The position numbers and the translations under genes were made by a program. A DNA stretch of 64,000 nt from positions 248,001-312,000 of the forward strand of contig CANNBP010000002.1 of NCBI GenBank assembly GCA_947502885.1. The letters run 5' to 3'. Source of the stretch: an uncultured Aquimarina sp. Its GTDB lineage: Bacteria > Bacteroidota > Bacteroidia > Flavobacteriales > Flavobacteriaceae. Every line of letters begins with the position of its first letter. Position 1 is the first letter of the stretch. A model generated the notes under the pieces. The model ran no database searches and was not told the DNA's origin. It saw only the letters and a program-made list of their open reading frames with translations. Of this stretch, positions 38,036 through 46,888 are shown piece after piece.

Positions 38036-38713
38036 TTAAAAAGTACAATAACAAGGGGTTCTTCCCCATGTGTACGATAGTGTTATTCCCGTAAAAATAT
38101 ACCAGTCGTTATTATTTATATTACCAAACCCAGTACCTACTCTAGTATCTGGATCGCTACCATCAAGGTTGTCTGTAAATGTATATCTAGCGCCAATCTC
38201 TGCACCAATTACAAATTTTCTACCTATTGTTTTTTTAATTCCTAATACCATAGGGATTGCAAAACTCCATTTATCTGCATACGAATCTATTTCATTGTTT
38301 GCGTCAATGGCTTGAGCACCATAGTTCAATGTTGTAAATCCAGTATATAGGTATGGGGTAAATTGGGGTTTTTCGTCGTAAAGATACCAATCCCAGAAAT
38401 TAAATTCCATACCAATTGAAACTTCTTTTACAGAATTTGTAAAACTTAGTCCTCGAGTTGTTCTTCTTTCATCTCCCCAAGCGTCATCTGCATCGAGTTT
38501 TGCATATAAAAATGAAGCTCGAAATGCATGACGTTTACTTCTATTCCATTTTCCTATTGCTCCAATAGCAACACTATTAGGTGAAATATATTGAGTAGAC
38601 CCTACGTCTCCTACATAGTTTGAGCCTCCCAACATCAAACCTACTTCATAAGTTTGTGATGAAATTGACTGAGTAAAAAATAGTACAATTAAAAATGATG
38701 CTAAGTATCTCAT
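38036..38713 (-). CDS. PorG-like DUF6089 outer-membrane protein
   Basis: 225 residues. Signal peptide (1-19), then an eight-strand-like beta-barrel pattern: YEVGLMLGGSNYVGDVG at the start, aromatic strands throughout, ending in WGRTPCYCTF. DUF6089 proteins include PorG of Porphyromonas gingivalis, a T9SS outer-membrane component reported to tether the PorK/N ring; there the gene also precedes uppS, bamA and ompH. The same order here supports a PorG-like role, though small barrels are hard to assign by eye. First gene of its operon, behind a good promoter. Confidence 0.85.
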   Translation of the reverse strand: MRYLASFLIVLFFTQSISSQTYEVGLMLGGSNYVGDVGSTQYISPNSVAIGAIGKWNRSKRHAFRASFLYAKLDADDAWGDERRTTRGLSFTNSVKEVSIGMEFNFWDWYLYDEKPQFTPYLYTGFTTLNYGAQAIDANNEIDSYADKWSFAIPMVLGIKKTIGRKFVIGAEIGARYTFTDNLDGSDPDTRVGTGFGNINNNDWYIFTGITLSYTWGRTPCYCTF

Positions 38714-38730
38714 AGATTTTCAAAAGTTTG

Positions 38731-38759
38731 CAAATATAACAATTAACTTTAGTACACAA
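38731..38759 (-). promoter_or_regulatory. Promoter of the porG-like/uppS/bamA/ompH operon
   Basis: Minus strand: TTG (complement of 38757-38759), 18-base spacer, TATATTTG (complement of 38731-38738). Ends 17 bases before the start of the porG-like gene. Confidence 0.7.
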
Positions 38760-38812
38760 GAATTTGAGTAAAATAGTATGAATAAAAAACACTTTTTAGC
38801 ATATTTTATTGT

Positions 38813-39697
38813 TCAATTACGTTTATCTTCTCCCCAAAGCATCTTTTTTCGTAAGGTTTTTAAGAAGCTATTGTCTTGTAGAATGACCATGTTAATTTTA
38901 AATGGAGCTTTTTTAATAATAATTGTAGTTTCATTGGGTAAGGTGTGTATTCTGGAGTCTAGAGATACCAAATAAGTGTCTTCTCTTCCTGATACTTGAA
39001 GTTCGATTTTTTGATTATCTGGTATCACAAGAGGTCTTGCGTTAAGGTTATGTGGTGCAATAGGGGTGAGTACCATATTTTCTGAATCTGGCATCATAAC
39101 AGGGCCGCCACAACTTAAAGAGTAACCTGTAGAACCAGTTGGAGTAGATACGATTAGACCGTCGGCCCAGTATGTTGTTAAAAACTCGCTATTAAGGCTT
39201 GTGTCAACTGTAATCATAGAGGTCGTATTTCTTCTACTCACTGCAATTTCATTAAGAGCAAAATTTAATACCCCAAATTCTCCAGTAGCAGGCGAAGTTT
39301 CAACTGTAATTAGGCTTCGAGAAGAAATGTAATATTTTTTGTCAAGTATAAGAGCGATACTATCTTTAATCTCTTCTTTTTGTATTGTAGCTAAAAAGCC
39401 TAGTCGACCTGTGTTGATTCCTGCAATGGGTATTCCTAAGTCTCTAACATAAGTTATTGTTTTAAGAATAGTACCGTCTCCTCCAATACTAAAGAAAAGG
39501 TCATATGATTTGTCTAACTCTTCAAAAGTGCTGAAATGAGAGTATGTTTTGTCAATTTGATCATGAAGATGAATTAACTCTAAAAACTTCTTTTCGATAA
39601 CAACCTCAACTCCATTTTCGTCTAGAGTTTCAAGCAATTGTTGAATATAAACCTCTGAGTTTTTATGATAGAATTGGCCATATATACCTATTTTCAT
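38813..39697 (-). CDS. nadK: NAD kinase
   Basis: 294 residues, typical. Phosphorylates NAD to NADP in the cytoplasm. The GGDGT nucleotide-binding motif is at 72-76 and the second conserved block (PTGSTGYSLSCGGP) is intact. Preceded 39 bases upstream by the CBS-domain gene and probably cotranscribed with it. A separate promoter drives the genes downstream. Confidence 0.96.
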   Translation of the reverse strand: MKIGIYGQFYHKNSEVYIQQLLETLDENGVEVVIEKKFLELIHLHDQIDKTYSHFSTFEELDKSYDLFFSIGGDGTILKTITYVRDLGIPIAGINTGRLGFLATIQKEEIKDSIALILDKKYYISSRSLITVETSPATGEFGVLNFALNEIAVSRRNTTSMITVDTSLNSEFLTTYWADGLIVSTPTGSTGYSLSCGGPVMMPDSENMVLTPIAPHNLNARPLVIPDNQKIELQVSGREDTYLVSLDSRIHTLPNETTIIIKKAPFKINMVILQDNSFLKTLRKKMLWGEDKRN

Positions 39698-39736
39698 AAT
39701 TATTCAAGTGTATTAAAATTGTGCGAATTAGAAAGG

Positions 39737-40393
39737 TTATATATTTAAATACTTTGCTAAGTATTGAGATCTTTCTTTTAAATTGGTAAGGAAAGAATCT
39801 TCATGGTGTCTTGAAACAATATTATAACTGTACCTTCTAAATGTTTGTACGATGTTGTTGATATCACTATCATTAATTTTTAAAGTAATTTGCGCAACAT
39901 CATTTTCCATACTAGATATAAATAATCCTAATACCTTGGCATTGTTTGATTCTATGATTTGTGAAATTTCACTAAAAGAATAATCTTGAATACCTTTCTC
40001 AACGATAAGAATATTTCCAGGTTCGTTAAGAAAAGGGGTTTCATTAAACAGAGTAATGATGTCCCCAAGCTCAAAAAAACCGAGGTAATTATTATTATCA
40101 TCAAGTACAGGCATAATGTTAGAGCTGTTTTTTGCAAAGGACTCTAAGATGTCGAGCCAATTATTGTCTTTTCTAACAAAAAAGCCTTCAAAAGAATATT
40201 GATATTCACTTAGGGGTTTGTTTGTTTCAAAACATCTAATGTCAGTTTCAGAAACGCATCCTAGGAATATATTATCTTTAATTACTGGGAAATGGGTGTA
40301 AGTCAATTCATTAAACAACAATTGTGCGTCTGAAACTTTTACAGATACATCAAAAGGTTCTATTTCATTAACAATATATAAACTTGTTTTCAT
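39737..40393 (-). CDS. CBS-domain protein
   Basis: 218 residues, no membrane segment. Residues about 1-125 look like a CBS pair (LTYTHFPVIKDNIFLGCVSETDI; NIMPVLDDNNNYLGFFELGDII); the rest resembles a small ACT-like regulatory domain (VLGLFISSMENDVAQITLKIND). CBS pairs usually bind adenosyl ligands. The conserved neighbour is nadK, so a link to nucleotide or NAD status is possible (inference). Divergent from pdxJ across a 100-base spacer. Confidence 0.85.
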   Translation of the reverse strand: MKTSLYIVNEIEPFDVSVKVSDAQLLFNELTYTHFPVIKDNIFLGCVSETDIRCFETNKPLSEYQYSFEGFFVRKDNNWLDILESFAKNSSNIMPVLDDNNNYLGFFELGDIITLFNETPFLNEPGNILIVEKGIQDYSFSEISQIIESNNAKVLGLFISSMENDVAQITLKINDSDINNIVQTFRRYSYNIVSRHHEDSFLTNLKERSQYLAKYLNI

Positions 40394-40439
40394 AACTTTA
40401 TAGAGACTATCATATGCAAAATAATCAAAAAATATACAA

Positions 40440-40467
40440 TTGAGGCGTTCTCAACTTCGTATTTTTG
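40440..40467 (+). promoter_or_regulatory. Promoter of pdxJ
   Basis: TTG at 40440-40442, 17-base spacer, TATTTTTG at 40460-40467; the start codon is 28 bases on. Full match to the Bacteroidota consensus. Confidence 0.78.
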
Positions 40468-40494
40468 CATTTTTAGTTAAAGACATCAAAAACT

Positions 40495-41208
40495 ATGACA
40501 AAATTAAGTGTTAATGTTAATAAGATAGCAACATTACGTAATTCTAGAGGTGGTAATACCCCAAATTTGATTCAAGTAGCCAAGGATATTCAGAATTTCG
40601 GAGGGCAGGGGATCACAATTCACCCAAGACCTGATCAACGACACATACGATATCAAGATGCACATGATTTAAAGCCTATTGTTGAAACAGAGTATAATAT
40701 TGAAGGAAATCCTATTCCTAAATTTATGGAATTGGTTTTGGAAGTTAAGCCGACTCAGGTGACTTTGGTTCCTGATGCAGAAGACGCAATCACCAGTAAT
40801 GCAGGTTGGGATACGATTAAACATAAAGATTTTTTGAAAGAAGTGATATCAGAATTTAAAAAAAATGATATTAGAACTTCGATTTTTGTGGATCCTGTTG
40901 CCGAAATGATTGAAGGAGCAGCGCTAACTGGTGCAGATAGAATAGAATTATACACCGAAGATTTTGCTTCAGAATATGCTAAAGGAAATAAAAATGCGAT
41001 AGAACCATACGCTCTGTGTGCTAAGCAAGCTACAGAATTAGGGATAGGTGTTAATGCAGGTCATGATTTATCTTTGGATAACATAGCTTTTTTTAAAGAG
41101 AATATTCCTGGGCTTTTAGAGGTTTCTATAGGTCATGCCTTGATAAGTGAATCTATATATCTGGGATTAGAGAACGTAGTTAATATGTATTTGCATCGTC
41201 TTAAATAA
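40495..41208 (+). CDS. pdxJ: Pyridoxine 5'-phosphate synthase
   Basis: 237 residues. Last step of the DXP-dependent vitamin B6 route: condenses 1-deoxy-xylulose 5-phosphate with 3-amino-2-oxopropyl phosphate. Family motifs: VNVNKIATLRNSRGG, GITIHPRPDQRHIR, TLVPDAEDAITSNAGW and GVNAGHDLSLDN. Complete TIM barrel. The next gene starts 10 bases later, so they are likely cotranscribed. Confidence 0.96.
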   Translation: MTKLSVNVNKIATLRNSRGGNTPNLIQVAKDIQNFGGQGITIHPRPDQRHIRYQDAHDLKPIVETEYNIEGNPIPKFMELVLEVKPTQVTLVPDAEDAITSNAGWDTIKHKDFLKEVISEFKKNDIRTSIFVDPVAEMIEGAALTGADRIELYTEDFASEYAKGNKNAIEPYALCAKQATELGIGVNAGHDLSLDNIAFFKENIPGLLEVSIGHALISESIYLGLENVVNMYLHRLK

Positions 41209-41218
41209 TTATGAGTTT

Positions 41219-41986
41219 ATGAATTTATATGCTAATGTCTTTGGTCAGGGCCAACCTTTTGTAATCCTGCATGGCTTTTTGGGTATGGGGGATAACTGGA
41301 AGACTTTGGGTAAGAAGATTGCAGATCAGGGTTTTCAGGTACATCTTATTGATCAAAGAAACCATGGTAGAAGTCCTCATGCTAATGAGTTTAGCTATGA
41401 AGTTATGGCTAATGATCTGGTATTGTATTGTGAAGAGAATGGTTTGAATAGAATTCATCTTTTGGGACATTCAATGGGGGGTAAAACTGCTATGTTATTT
41501 GGTGTGAAGAATCCTTTTTTGATCGAAAAATTAATAATAGCAGATATAGGGCCAAAATATTATCCATTGCATCATCAGGATATATTAGATGGATTAGAAG
41601 CTCTCGATTTTGATATGTTACATTCTAGAGGTGAAGTTGATAAAGAACTGAGTAAATATGTTCCTGATTCTGGTGTAAGAATGTTTCTTTTGAAAAATTT
41701 ATATTGGAAAAATAAGGGAGAGCTTGGTTTGCGACTAAATTTAAATGCTTTGATTGCAAATGCTCAGGAGATCGGAGTCATGTTGCCAACACAGTATTCA
41801 TATGTAGGAGAAGCTCTTTTTCTTAAAGGAGAGAAATCTGACTATATAAGAGCGCAAGATCATATTAAAATAAAAGAACAATTTACTAATTCGATAATTA
41901 GGGAAATTTCTGGAGCAGGTCATTGGCTGCATGCAGAAAACCCATCAATGTTTTTAACTGAAGTGTTAGAGTTTGTGAAAAAATGA
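41219..41986 (+). CDS. Alpha/beta-fold hydrolase (YbfF-like)
   Basis: 255 residues, cytoplasmic. Nucleophile elbow GHSMGG with Ser85, oxyanion segment LHGFLGMGDNW (18-27), and general-base His235 in GAGHWLHAENP. The pattern DQRNHGRSPH is typical of YbfF-type esterases. Substrate unknown. Directly behind pdxJ (10 bases), but nothing ties it to B6 metabolism except position. Confidence 0.9.
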   Translation: MNLYANVFGQGQPFVILHGFLGMGDNWKTLGKKIADQGFQVHLIDQRNHGRSPHANEFSYEVMANDLVLYCEENGLNRIHLLGHSMGGKTAMLFGVKNPFLIEKLIIADIGPKYYPLHHQDILDGLEALDFDMLHSRGEVDKELSKYVPDSGVRMFLLKNLYWKNKGELGLRLNLNALIANAQEIGVMLPTQYSYVGEALFLKGEKSDYIRAQDHIKIKEQFTNSIIREISGAGHWLHAENPSMFLTEVLEFVKK

Positions 41987-42027
41987 CAAAAAAATGCTAT
42001 GTATGCATAATATTTTGTCTATTTAGG

Positions 42028-42057
42028 TTGGATAATTCGTATTTTCCATTATTTTTG
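42028..42057 (+). promoter_or_regulatory. Promoter of the FadL-type porin gene
   Basis: TTG at 42028-42030, 19-base spacer, TATTTTTG at 42050-42057. The start codon follows 56 bases later. Confidence 0.72.
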
Positions 42058-42112
42058 GGAAGTTAATCTTTTCATAAACCCTAAAATAATAAAAATCAAT
42101 TCTAAATATATT

Positions 42113-43363
42113 ATGAGAAAACTATTATTGTTAGTTGTATTCGTCTCGGTGTCTTTTGTCACCTATGCAGGCGGATATAGAGTTAGTATTCAAGGACAAC
42201 GAGCTTTAGCGATGGGGCACACGGGTGTTGCGGTTGTTAACAGTGCAGAATTAGTGTTTTTTAACCCTGCCGGCCTTGTTTATTTAGAGGATAAATTAAA
42301 TGTAAGTGCTGGAGTAAGTGCTGTTTTTACAGATGTGATCTATCAAAATGTGGAGAATGGAATTTCTTCTCAGACAGATAGTTCTGTTGGGACACCTCTT
42401 AACTTATATGGTTCTTATAAAGTTAATGATTGGATGTCGGTTGGTTTGGGTGTATATACACCTTTTGGTAGTGAGGTTGCTTGGCCTACAGATTGGTCTG
42501 GTTCTCATCTTGTAAATAGTATAGAGCTGGCTGCTATTTATGTTCAGCCAGTTGTTTCTTTAAAACTGTCTGATCATTTTAGTATTGGTGGTGGGCCAAT
42601 TTATGCTACAGGTTCTGTGAAATTTAACCGTAATGCAAGTAGAACAACAACAGATATAGAAGGAAATCGTTCTAATGTGTCTATAGAAGATTCTGGAGTT
42701 AGTAGTTGGGGATGGAGTATAGGTGCTATGTTTAACCCTACCAAAGATTTTCATGTAGGGTTTAATTATAGAAGTGAAATTACTATAGAGTCTGAAGGTG
42801 GTGAGGCCGTATTTGCAAATTTTCCAAATTCTCCGGCAGCACCGGCAAACCAAACAGATGGGTTTAAAGCTGAATTACCTCTTCCTGCTGAGTTAACTGT
42901 GGGGCTTTCTTATGAGTATAAAAAATGGGTGTTTGCTTTTGATTATAATAGACAATTTTGGGATGTGTATGAATCGTTGGATATTGACTTTACTAACGCT
43001 GCGAATCCAGATTCTAATAATCCAAGAAATTATGAAAATTCTTCGGTATATCGTTTAGGTCTACAGTACAAAACAACAGATAAAATTACATTAAGAGCTG
43101 GGTATTATCGTGACGAAACTCCTGTGCAATCGGGGTATTTTGCGCCAGAGACTCCAAGAAATGACTCTGATGGGTTTACAGGTGGATTCAGTTATGCTAT
43201 TACACCAAAATTGGCAATCGACGCTTCTTTCTTGTATGTTAGGTTTAAAGAGATTGATGCATCTTATGACTTTTATCAAGAGAATGGTCAAAGTGTTCCG
43301 TTTAAAGGGACTTATAAATCCAGTGCTTTTGCACCTGGACTTGGTTTAACTTATAAAATGTAA
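42113..43363 (+). CDS. OmpP1/FadL/TodX family outer-membrane transporter
   Basis: 416 residues. Signal peptide (1-19, VTYAGG), then the FadL opening YRVSIQGQRALAMGHTGVAVVNSAELVFFNPAGL, which forms the N-terminal hatch, and a barrel of long beta strands ending in a Phe/Tyr-rich C-terminus (FAPGLGLTYKM). Family members move hydrophobic compounds across the outer membrane. The SGNH lipoprotein gene begins five bases after the stop, so a lipid or ester substrate shared by the two is plausible (inference). Confidence 0.93.
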   Translation: MRKLLLLVVFVSVSFVTYAGGYRVSIQGQRALAMGHTGVAVVNSAELVFFNPAGLVYLEDKLNVSAGVSAVFTDVIYQNVENGISSQTDSSVGTPLNLYGSYKVNDWMSVGLGVYTPFGSEVAWPTDWSGSHLVNSIELAAIYVQPVVSLKLSDHFSIGGGPIYATGSVKFNRNASRTTTDIEGNRSNVSIEDSGVSSWGWSIGAMFNPTKDFHVGFNYRSEITIESEGGEAVFANFPNSPAAPANQTDGFKAELPLPAELTVGLSYEYKKWVFAFDYNRQFWDVYESLDIDFTNAANPDSNNPRNYENSSVYRLGLQYKTTDKITLRAGYYRDETPVQSGYFAPETPRNDSDGFTGGFSYAITPKLAIDASFLYVRFKEIDASYDFYQENGQSVPFKGTYKSSAFAPGLGLTYKM

Positions 43364-43368
43364 TAGAG

Positions 43369-44907
43369 ATGATGAAGAAAAATATAAAATACTTAGCGGT
43401 TCTGGCATTAGGATTAATGGCTTGTGAACCAGAATTTGATACTCCTATCAATGAGTCAGATGTATATAAAAGTGGTGAGGCTAATTTTAGTAAGTATGTT
43501 GCCTTAGGGAATTCACTTACTGCAGGTTTTGCTGATGGAGCCCTTTATATTACAGGGCAAGAAAATTCGTACCCTAATATCTTATCTAAGCAATTTGCAT
43601 TAGCAGGAGGAGGTGAATTTACTCAACCCTTAATGGCTGATAATGCTGGTGGAGCTTTGTTAAACGGAACTCAAATTTTAGACAATAGACTGGTATTGGT
43701 TTTTGGAGAAGATAAAAACCCGATTGGGCCATCTGTATATACTGGAGCAAATCCTACAACAGAGATTTCTAGTAATTTAGGAGGTTCGTTTAATAATATG
43801 GGTGTGCCTGGAGCAAAAAGTTTTCATTTGGTAGCCGCAGGGTATGGTAACGTAGGAGGTGTGTCTGCAGGATTGGCAAACCCTTATTATGCAAGATTTG
43901 CGTCTTCGGCAACTGCAACGATCTTAGGTGATGCGTTAGCTCAGCAACCCACATTTTTTAGTCTTTGGATTGGTAATAATGATATTTTAAGTTATGCGAC
44001 ATCTGGAGGTGTTGGAGAAGATCATAATGAAACAAATAATATAGACCCTTCTACTTATGGTCCTAATGATATAACAAATACAAATGCATTTGCAGGAGTG
44101 TATAGTCAAATGGTAGATGGGTTAATTGCGAATGGAGCTAAAGGAGTGTTGTTAAGTTTGCCAAGTGTGACTTCTATTCCTTTTTTTACGACTGTTCCTC
44201 ATAATCCAATTCCGATGGATGCACTTACGGCTGCAGGTACTAATATGGCGTATGCTGAATATAACGGTGGGTTACAGCAGGCTTTTGCTGCTTTGTCAAT
44301 GGCTGCTCCCGGAGTGTTTACTGCAGAAGAGTTAGAGAAAAGAACTATTAATTTTGTCGAGGGTCAGAATGCTGTTGTGATTATCGACGAGGATTTGACA
44401 GATTTAGGGGCGTTGAATCCGGCATTCGCTATGTTGCCTAAGTATAGACAGGCGACACCAAGTGATTTGTTGGTTCTTACTTCAAGTTCTGTTATTGGTA
44501 CAAGAGTAGATTCTAATGATCCTGCAACGACAATTGGTGTCGGTGTTCCTTTAGAAGATAAATGGGTGTTGACGCCAGAGGAACAAACAGCAATAGAGAA
44601 TGCTCGTTCTGCATACAACGCAACGATAGTTGGACTTGCTACGGCAAAAGGCCTTGCGTATTATGATGCCGCTTCAGATTTAGCACAGGCAGCAAGTTCT
44701 GGAATTCCTACAGATGGGGGAATTGTTACTTCTGAATTTGCTTCTGGAGGTGGGTTTTCTTTAGATGGAGTTCATCCAACACCTAGAGCACATGCAATAA
44801 TTACTAATGGGATAATTGATGCCGTTGAATCTAAATACGGTGCTAATTTACCTAGTGTGAACCCAGGTGATTACGGAACAATTACAGTAAGTAATGATGT
44901 TAATTAA
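43369..44907 (+). CDS. SGNH/GDSL-hydrolase lipoprotein
   Basis: 512 residues. Lipoprotein signal with Cys19 (LGLMAC). SGNH blocks: nucleophile Ser49 in VALGNSLTAGF, Gly/Asn in LWIGNNDI, and the catalytic Asp466/His469 in DGVHPTPRAH. Longer than minimal SGNH esterases because of inserts between blocks (about 100-180 and 240-400). Probably an esterase or lipase held in the envelope and working with the FadL-type porin encoded just upstream. The second codon is also ATG; either start gives the same mature protein. Confidence 0.9.
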   Translation: MMKKNIKYLAVLALGLMACEPEFDTPINESDVYKSGEANFSKYVALGNSLTAGFADGALYITGQENSYPNILSKQFALAGGGEFTQPLMADNAGGALLNGTQILDNRLVLVFGEDKNPIGPSVYTGANPTTEISSNLGGSFNNMGVPGAKSFHLVAAGYGNVGGVSAGLANPYYARFASSATATILGDALAQQPTFFSLWIGNNDILSYATSGGVGEDHNETNNIDPSTYGPNDITNTNAFAGVYSQMVDGLIANGAKGVLLSLPSVTSIPFFTTVPHNPIPMDALTAAGTNMAYAEYNGGLQQAFAALSMAAPGVFTAEELEKRTINFVEGQNAVVIIDEDLTDLGALNPAFAMLPKYRQATPSDLLVLTSSSVIGTRVDSNDPATTIGVGVPLEDKWVLTPEEQTAIENARSAYNATIVGLATAKGLAYYDAASDLAQAASSGIPTDGGIVTSEFASGGGFSLDGVHPTPRAHAIITNGIIDAVESKYGANLPSVNPGDYGTITVSNDVN

Positions 44908-44951
44908 GACTGTGTTAGCAATACAATAAGCAAACATATATTTGAAAATAT

Positions 44952-44982
44952 AAACCTGTCGTTTTTTTCGGCAGGTTTTTTT
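44952..44982 (+). terminator. Terminator after the FadL-SGNH unit
   Basis: Stem aaacctgtcg (44952-44961) / cggcaggttt (44969-44978) with one wobble pair, then a T-run. Confidence 0.85.
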
Positions 44983-45016
44983 ATTTTGATTACATTTAAA
45001 AAGTAAAATTATTATT

Positions 45017-45364
45017 ATGAACTTTTTAATTAAACTTGTTTTAAGTGCTTTAGCTGTATTGATTTTAGCAAAGATCCTACCAGGTGTCGATGTTAATAGC
45101 TATTTAAGTGCTGTTATTGTTGCTATTGTATTAGCGATATTAAATGCTATAGTTAAGCCTTTGTTGGTAGTGTTGACTTTTCCTGTGACGGTGGTGACCT
45201 TAGGGTTGTTTTTATTAGTTATTAATGCAGCGATTATTTTATTGGCAGACTACTTTGTTAATGGGTTTTCTGTTAATGGTTGGCTATGGGCGCTGATTTT
45301 TAGTGTTTTGCTGTCTATATTTCAATCTATATTGTACTCTATTTTGAAGAAAGATAAAGGTTAA
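45017..45364 (+). CDS. Phage_holin_4_2-type small membrane protein
   Basis: 115 residues with four close-packed membrane helices (about 4-21, 30-52, 57-80, 90-110) and the motif ILPGVDVNSYLSAVIVA followed by NAIVKPLLVVLTFPVTVVTLGLFLLVINA, typical of this family. Despite the family name it is widespread in bacterial chromosomes, and no phage gene is nearby. Role unknown. It lies between a terminator and the tig promoter, so it is probably monocistronic. Confidence 0.88.
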   Translation: MNFLIKLVLSALAVLILAKILPGVDVNSYLSAVIVAIVLAILNAIVKPLLVVLTFPVTVVTLGLFLLVINAAIILLADYFVNGFSVNGWLWALIFSVLLSIFQSILYSILKKDKG

Positions 45365-45398
45365 TGTAAGGGTTGCTGTTTTTCAGGAAGTTAAAAAT

Positions 45399-45428
45399 TT
45401 GTTGTGATGTAAAAAAGTATTACTTTTG
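45399..45428 (+). promoter_or_regulatory. Promoter of tig
   Basis: TTG at 45399-45401 (or 45402-45404), 19- or 16-base spacer, TACTTTTG at 45421-45428; the start codon is 33 bases on. Confidence 0.75.
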
Positions 45429-45460
45429 CAACCCAATTTTTAGTAGTAAACGTAGAGATA

Positions 45461-46783
45461 ATGAATATTTCAAAAGAGCAATTAGACGAATTAAATGCAG
45501 TGGTAACCGTAGCTATCACTAAAGAAGATTATAGTGATAAAGTAGAGAAAATCCTTAGCGATTACCGCAAGAATGCTAATATTCCTGGTTTTAGAAAAGG
45601 CCATGTTCCTATGGGACTAGTTAAAAAGCAGTATGGAAAAGCGGTACTAGTAGATGAGGTTAATAAACTTCTACAGGATGCATTAAATAAATACCTTACA
45701 GAAGAGAAACTTGACGTTTTAGGTAATCCTTTGCCTAAAGAGCAAGAAAATTTTGACTGGGATGCAGAGAATTATTCTTTTGAGTTTGAACTTGGTCTTG
45801 CTCCTAAATTTGAAGTTAATCTAAATGGGAAAAAGGCTATTACGCTTTATAAGATTGTAGCAACTGAAGAAATGATAGATAACCAAGTAAATACAATACA
45901 AAAGCAGTATGGTAAGCTTGTGTCTAAAGAGGTTGCAGAAAAAGAAGATCTAGTTGCTGGTACTTTTGTAAATGAAGAAGAAGAAATTAATAATGACTTT
46001 ACTGTTTCTTTAGATAAAATTAAAGGAAAGAAAAATCTTGATAAATTTATTGGAGCTAAAGTAGGTGATGTTATAAAGCTAAAAACAAAAGGATTGTTTA
46101 GTGATGATAATGATCTAATAGGTGCTTTAAAAATTGAGAAGGATAAGGCTAGTGACTTAAATGTTGAAGTTGTTTTCACTGTTTCAGAAGTTAATCATCA
46201 AGAGCTAGCAGACTTAGATCAAGAGTTATTTGATAAGTTATATGGTCCTGATACAATTAAGACCGTTAGTGAGCTTAAAGATAAGATTAAAGAAGATGCA
46301 GAACGTCAATTTGAGCAGCAGTCAGAGCAACAATTGCTTAATGATATAACAGAGAGTTTACTAGAGCATACAAAATTTGATCTTCCTACAGAATTTTTAC
46401 AAAAATGGATTCGCACTACAGGTGAGCAGCCATTAACAGAAGATGAGGCAAAAGATGAATATGAGAAGAGTGAAAAAGGATTGCGTTATCAGTTGATAGA
46501 AGGAAAAATAATTAATGACAATAATCTACAGGTTACTTTTGAAGAGTTGAAAGAATTTGCAAAAGAATTGATCAAAGGGCAAATGGCTCAATTCGGTCAA
46601 AATTCACCAGAAGATAAAGAGTTAGAGGATATTGCTGCAAGAATTTTGTCAAATCAAGAAGAAGTTAAGAGAATTTCTGAGCAATTAATGAGTAAGAAAT
46701 TGCTTAATTTCTATAAAGAAAATGCAAAGTTAAAAACTAAAGAAGTTAACTTTGAGGATTTTATAAAAGAGGTCTACAAATAA
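45461..46783 (+). CDS. tig: Trigger factor
   Basis: 440 residues. Ribosome-associated chaperone that meets nascent chains at the exit tunnel. The ribosome-docking signature GFRKGHVP is present at about residues 42-49. The middle PPIase domain (about 160-250) is divergent, with few FKBP active-site residues recognisable, so prolyl isomerase activity is doubtful. The C-terminal helical arms run from about 250 to the end. Gene order tig-clpP-clpX is widely conserved; a terminator separates tig from clpP here. Confidence 0.95.
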   Translation: MNISKEQLDELNAVVTVAITKEDYSDKVEKILSDYRKNANIPGFRKGHVPMGLVKKQYGKAVLVDEVNKLLQDALNKYLTEEKLDVLGNPLPKEQENFDWDAENYSFEFELGLAPKFEVNLNGKKAITLYKIVATEEMIDNQVNTIQKQYGKLVSKEVAEKEDLVAGTFVNEEEEINNDFTVSLDKIKGKKNLDKFIGAKVGDVIKLKTKGLFSDDNDLIGALKIEKDKASDLNVEVVFTVSEVNHQELADLDQELFDKLYGPDTIKTVSELKDKIKEDAERQFEQQSEQQLLNDITESLLEHTKFDLPTEFLQKWIRTTGEQPLTEDEAKDEYEKSEKGLRYQLIEGKIINDNNLQVTFEELKEFAKELIKGQMAQFGQNSPEDKELEDIAARILSNQEEVKRISEQLMSKKLLNFYKENAKLKTKEVNFEDFIKEVYK

Positions 46784-46824
46784 TTAATGTAGTGTCCTGC
46801 TAAGGAATTTATACTTATATTTAG

Positions 46825-46860
46825 GGGCGTTAAACTATTATTTAGATTAACGCCCTTTTT
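46825..46860 (+). terminator. Terminator between tig and clpP
   Basis: 9-bp perfect stem gggcgttaa (46825-46833) / ttaacgccc (46847-46855), 13-base loop, then T-run. Read-through may still link the genes. Confidence 0.8.
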
Positions 46861-46888
46861 ATAAATAAAAATTCAGAAAATAGAAATA

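Noticed and set aside
38778..38975. Plus-strand 65-codon ORF over the end of nadK
   Set aside because: Mostly antisense to the conserved nadK 3' end; no domain or signal.
45017..45364. Phage holin-family gene as a sign of a prophage
   Set aside because: No phage structural, integrase or lysis genes nearby; this family is common in bacterial chromosomes.
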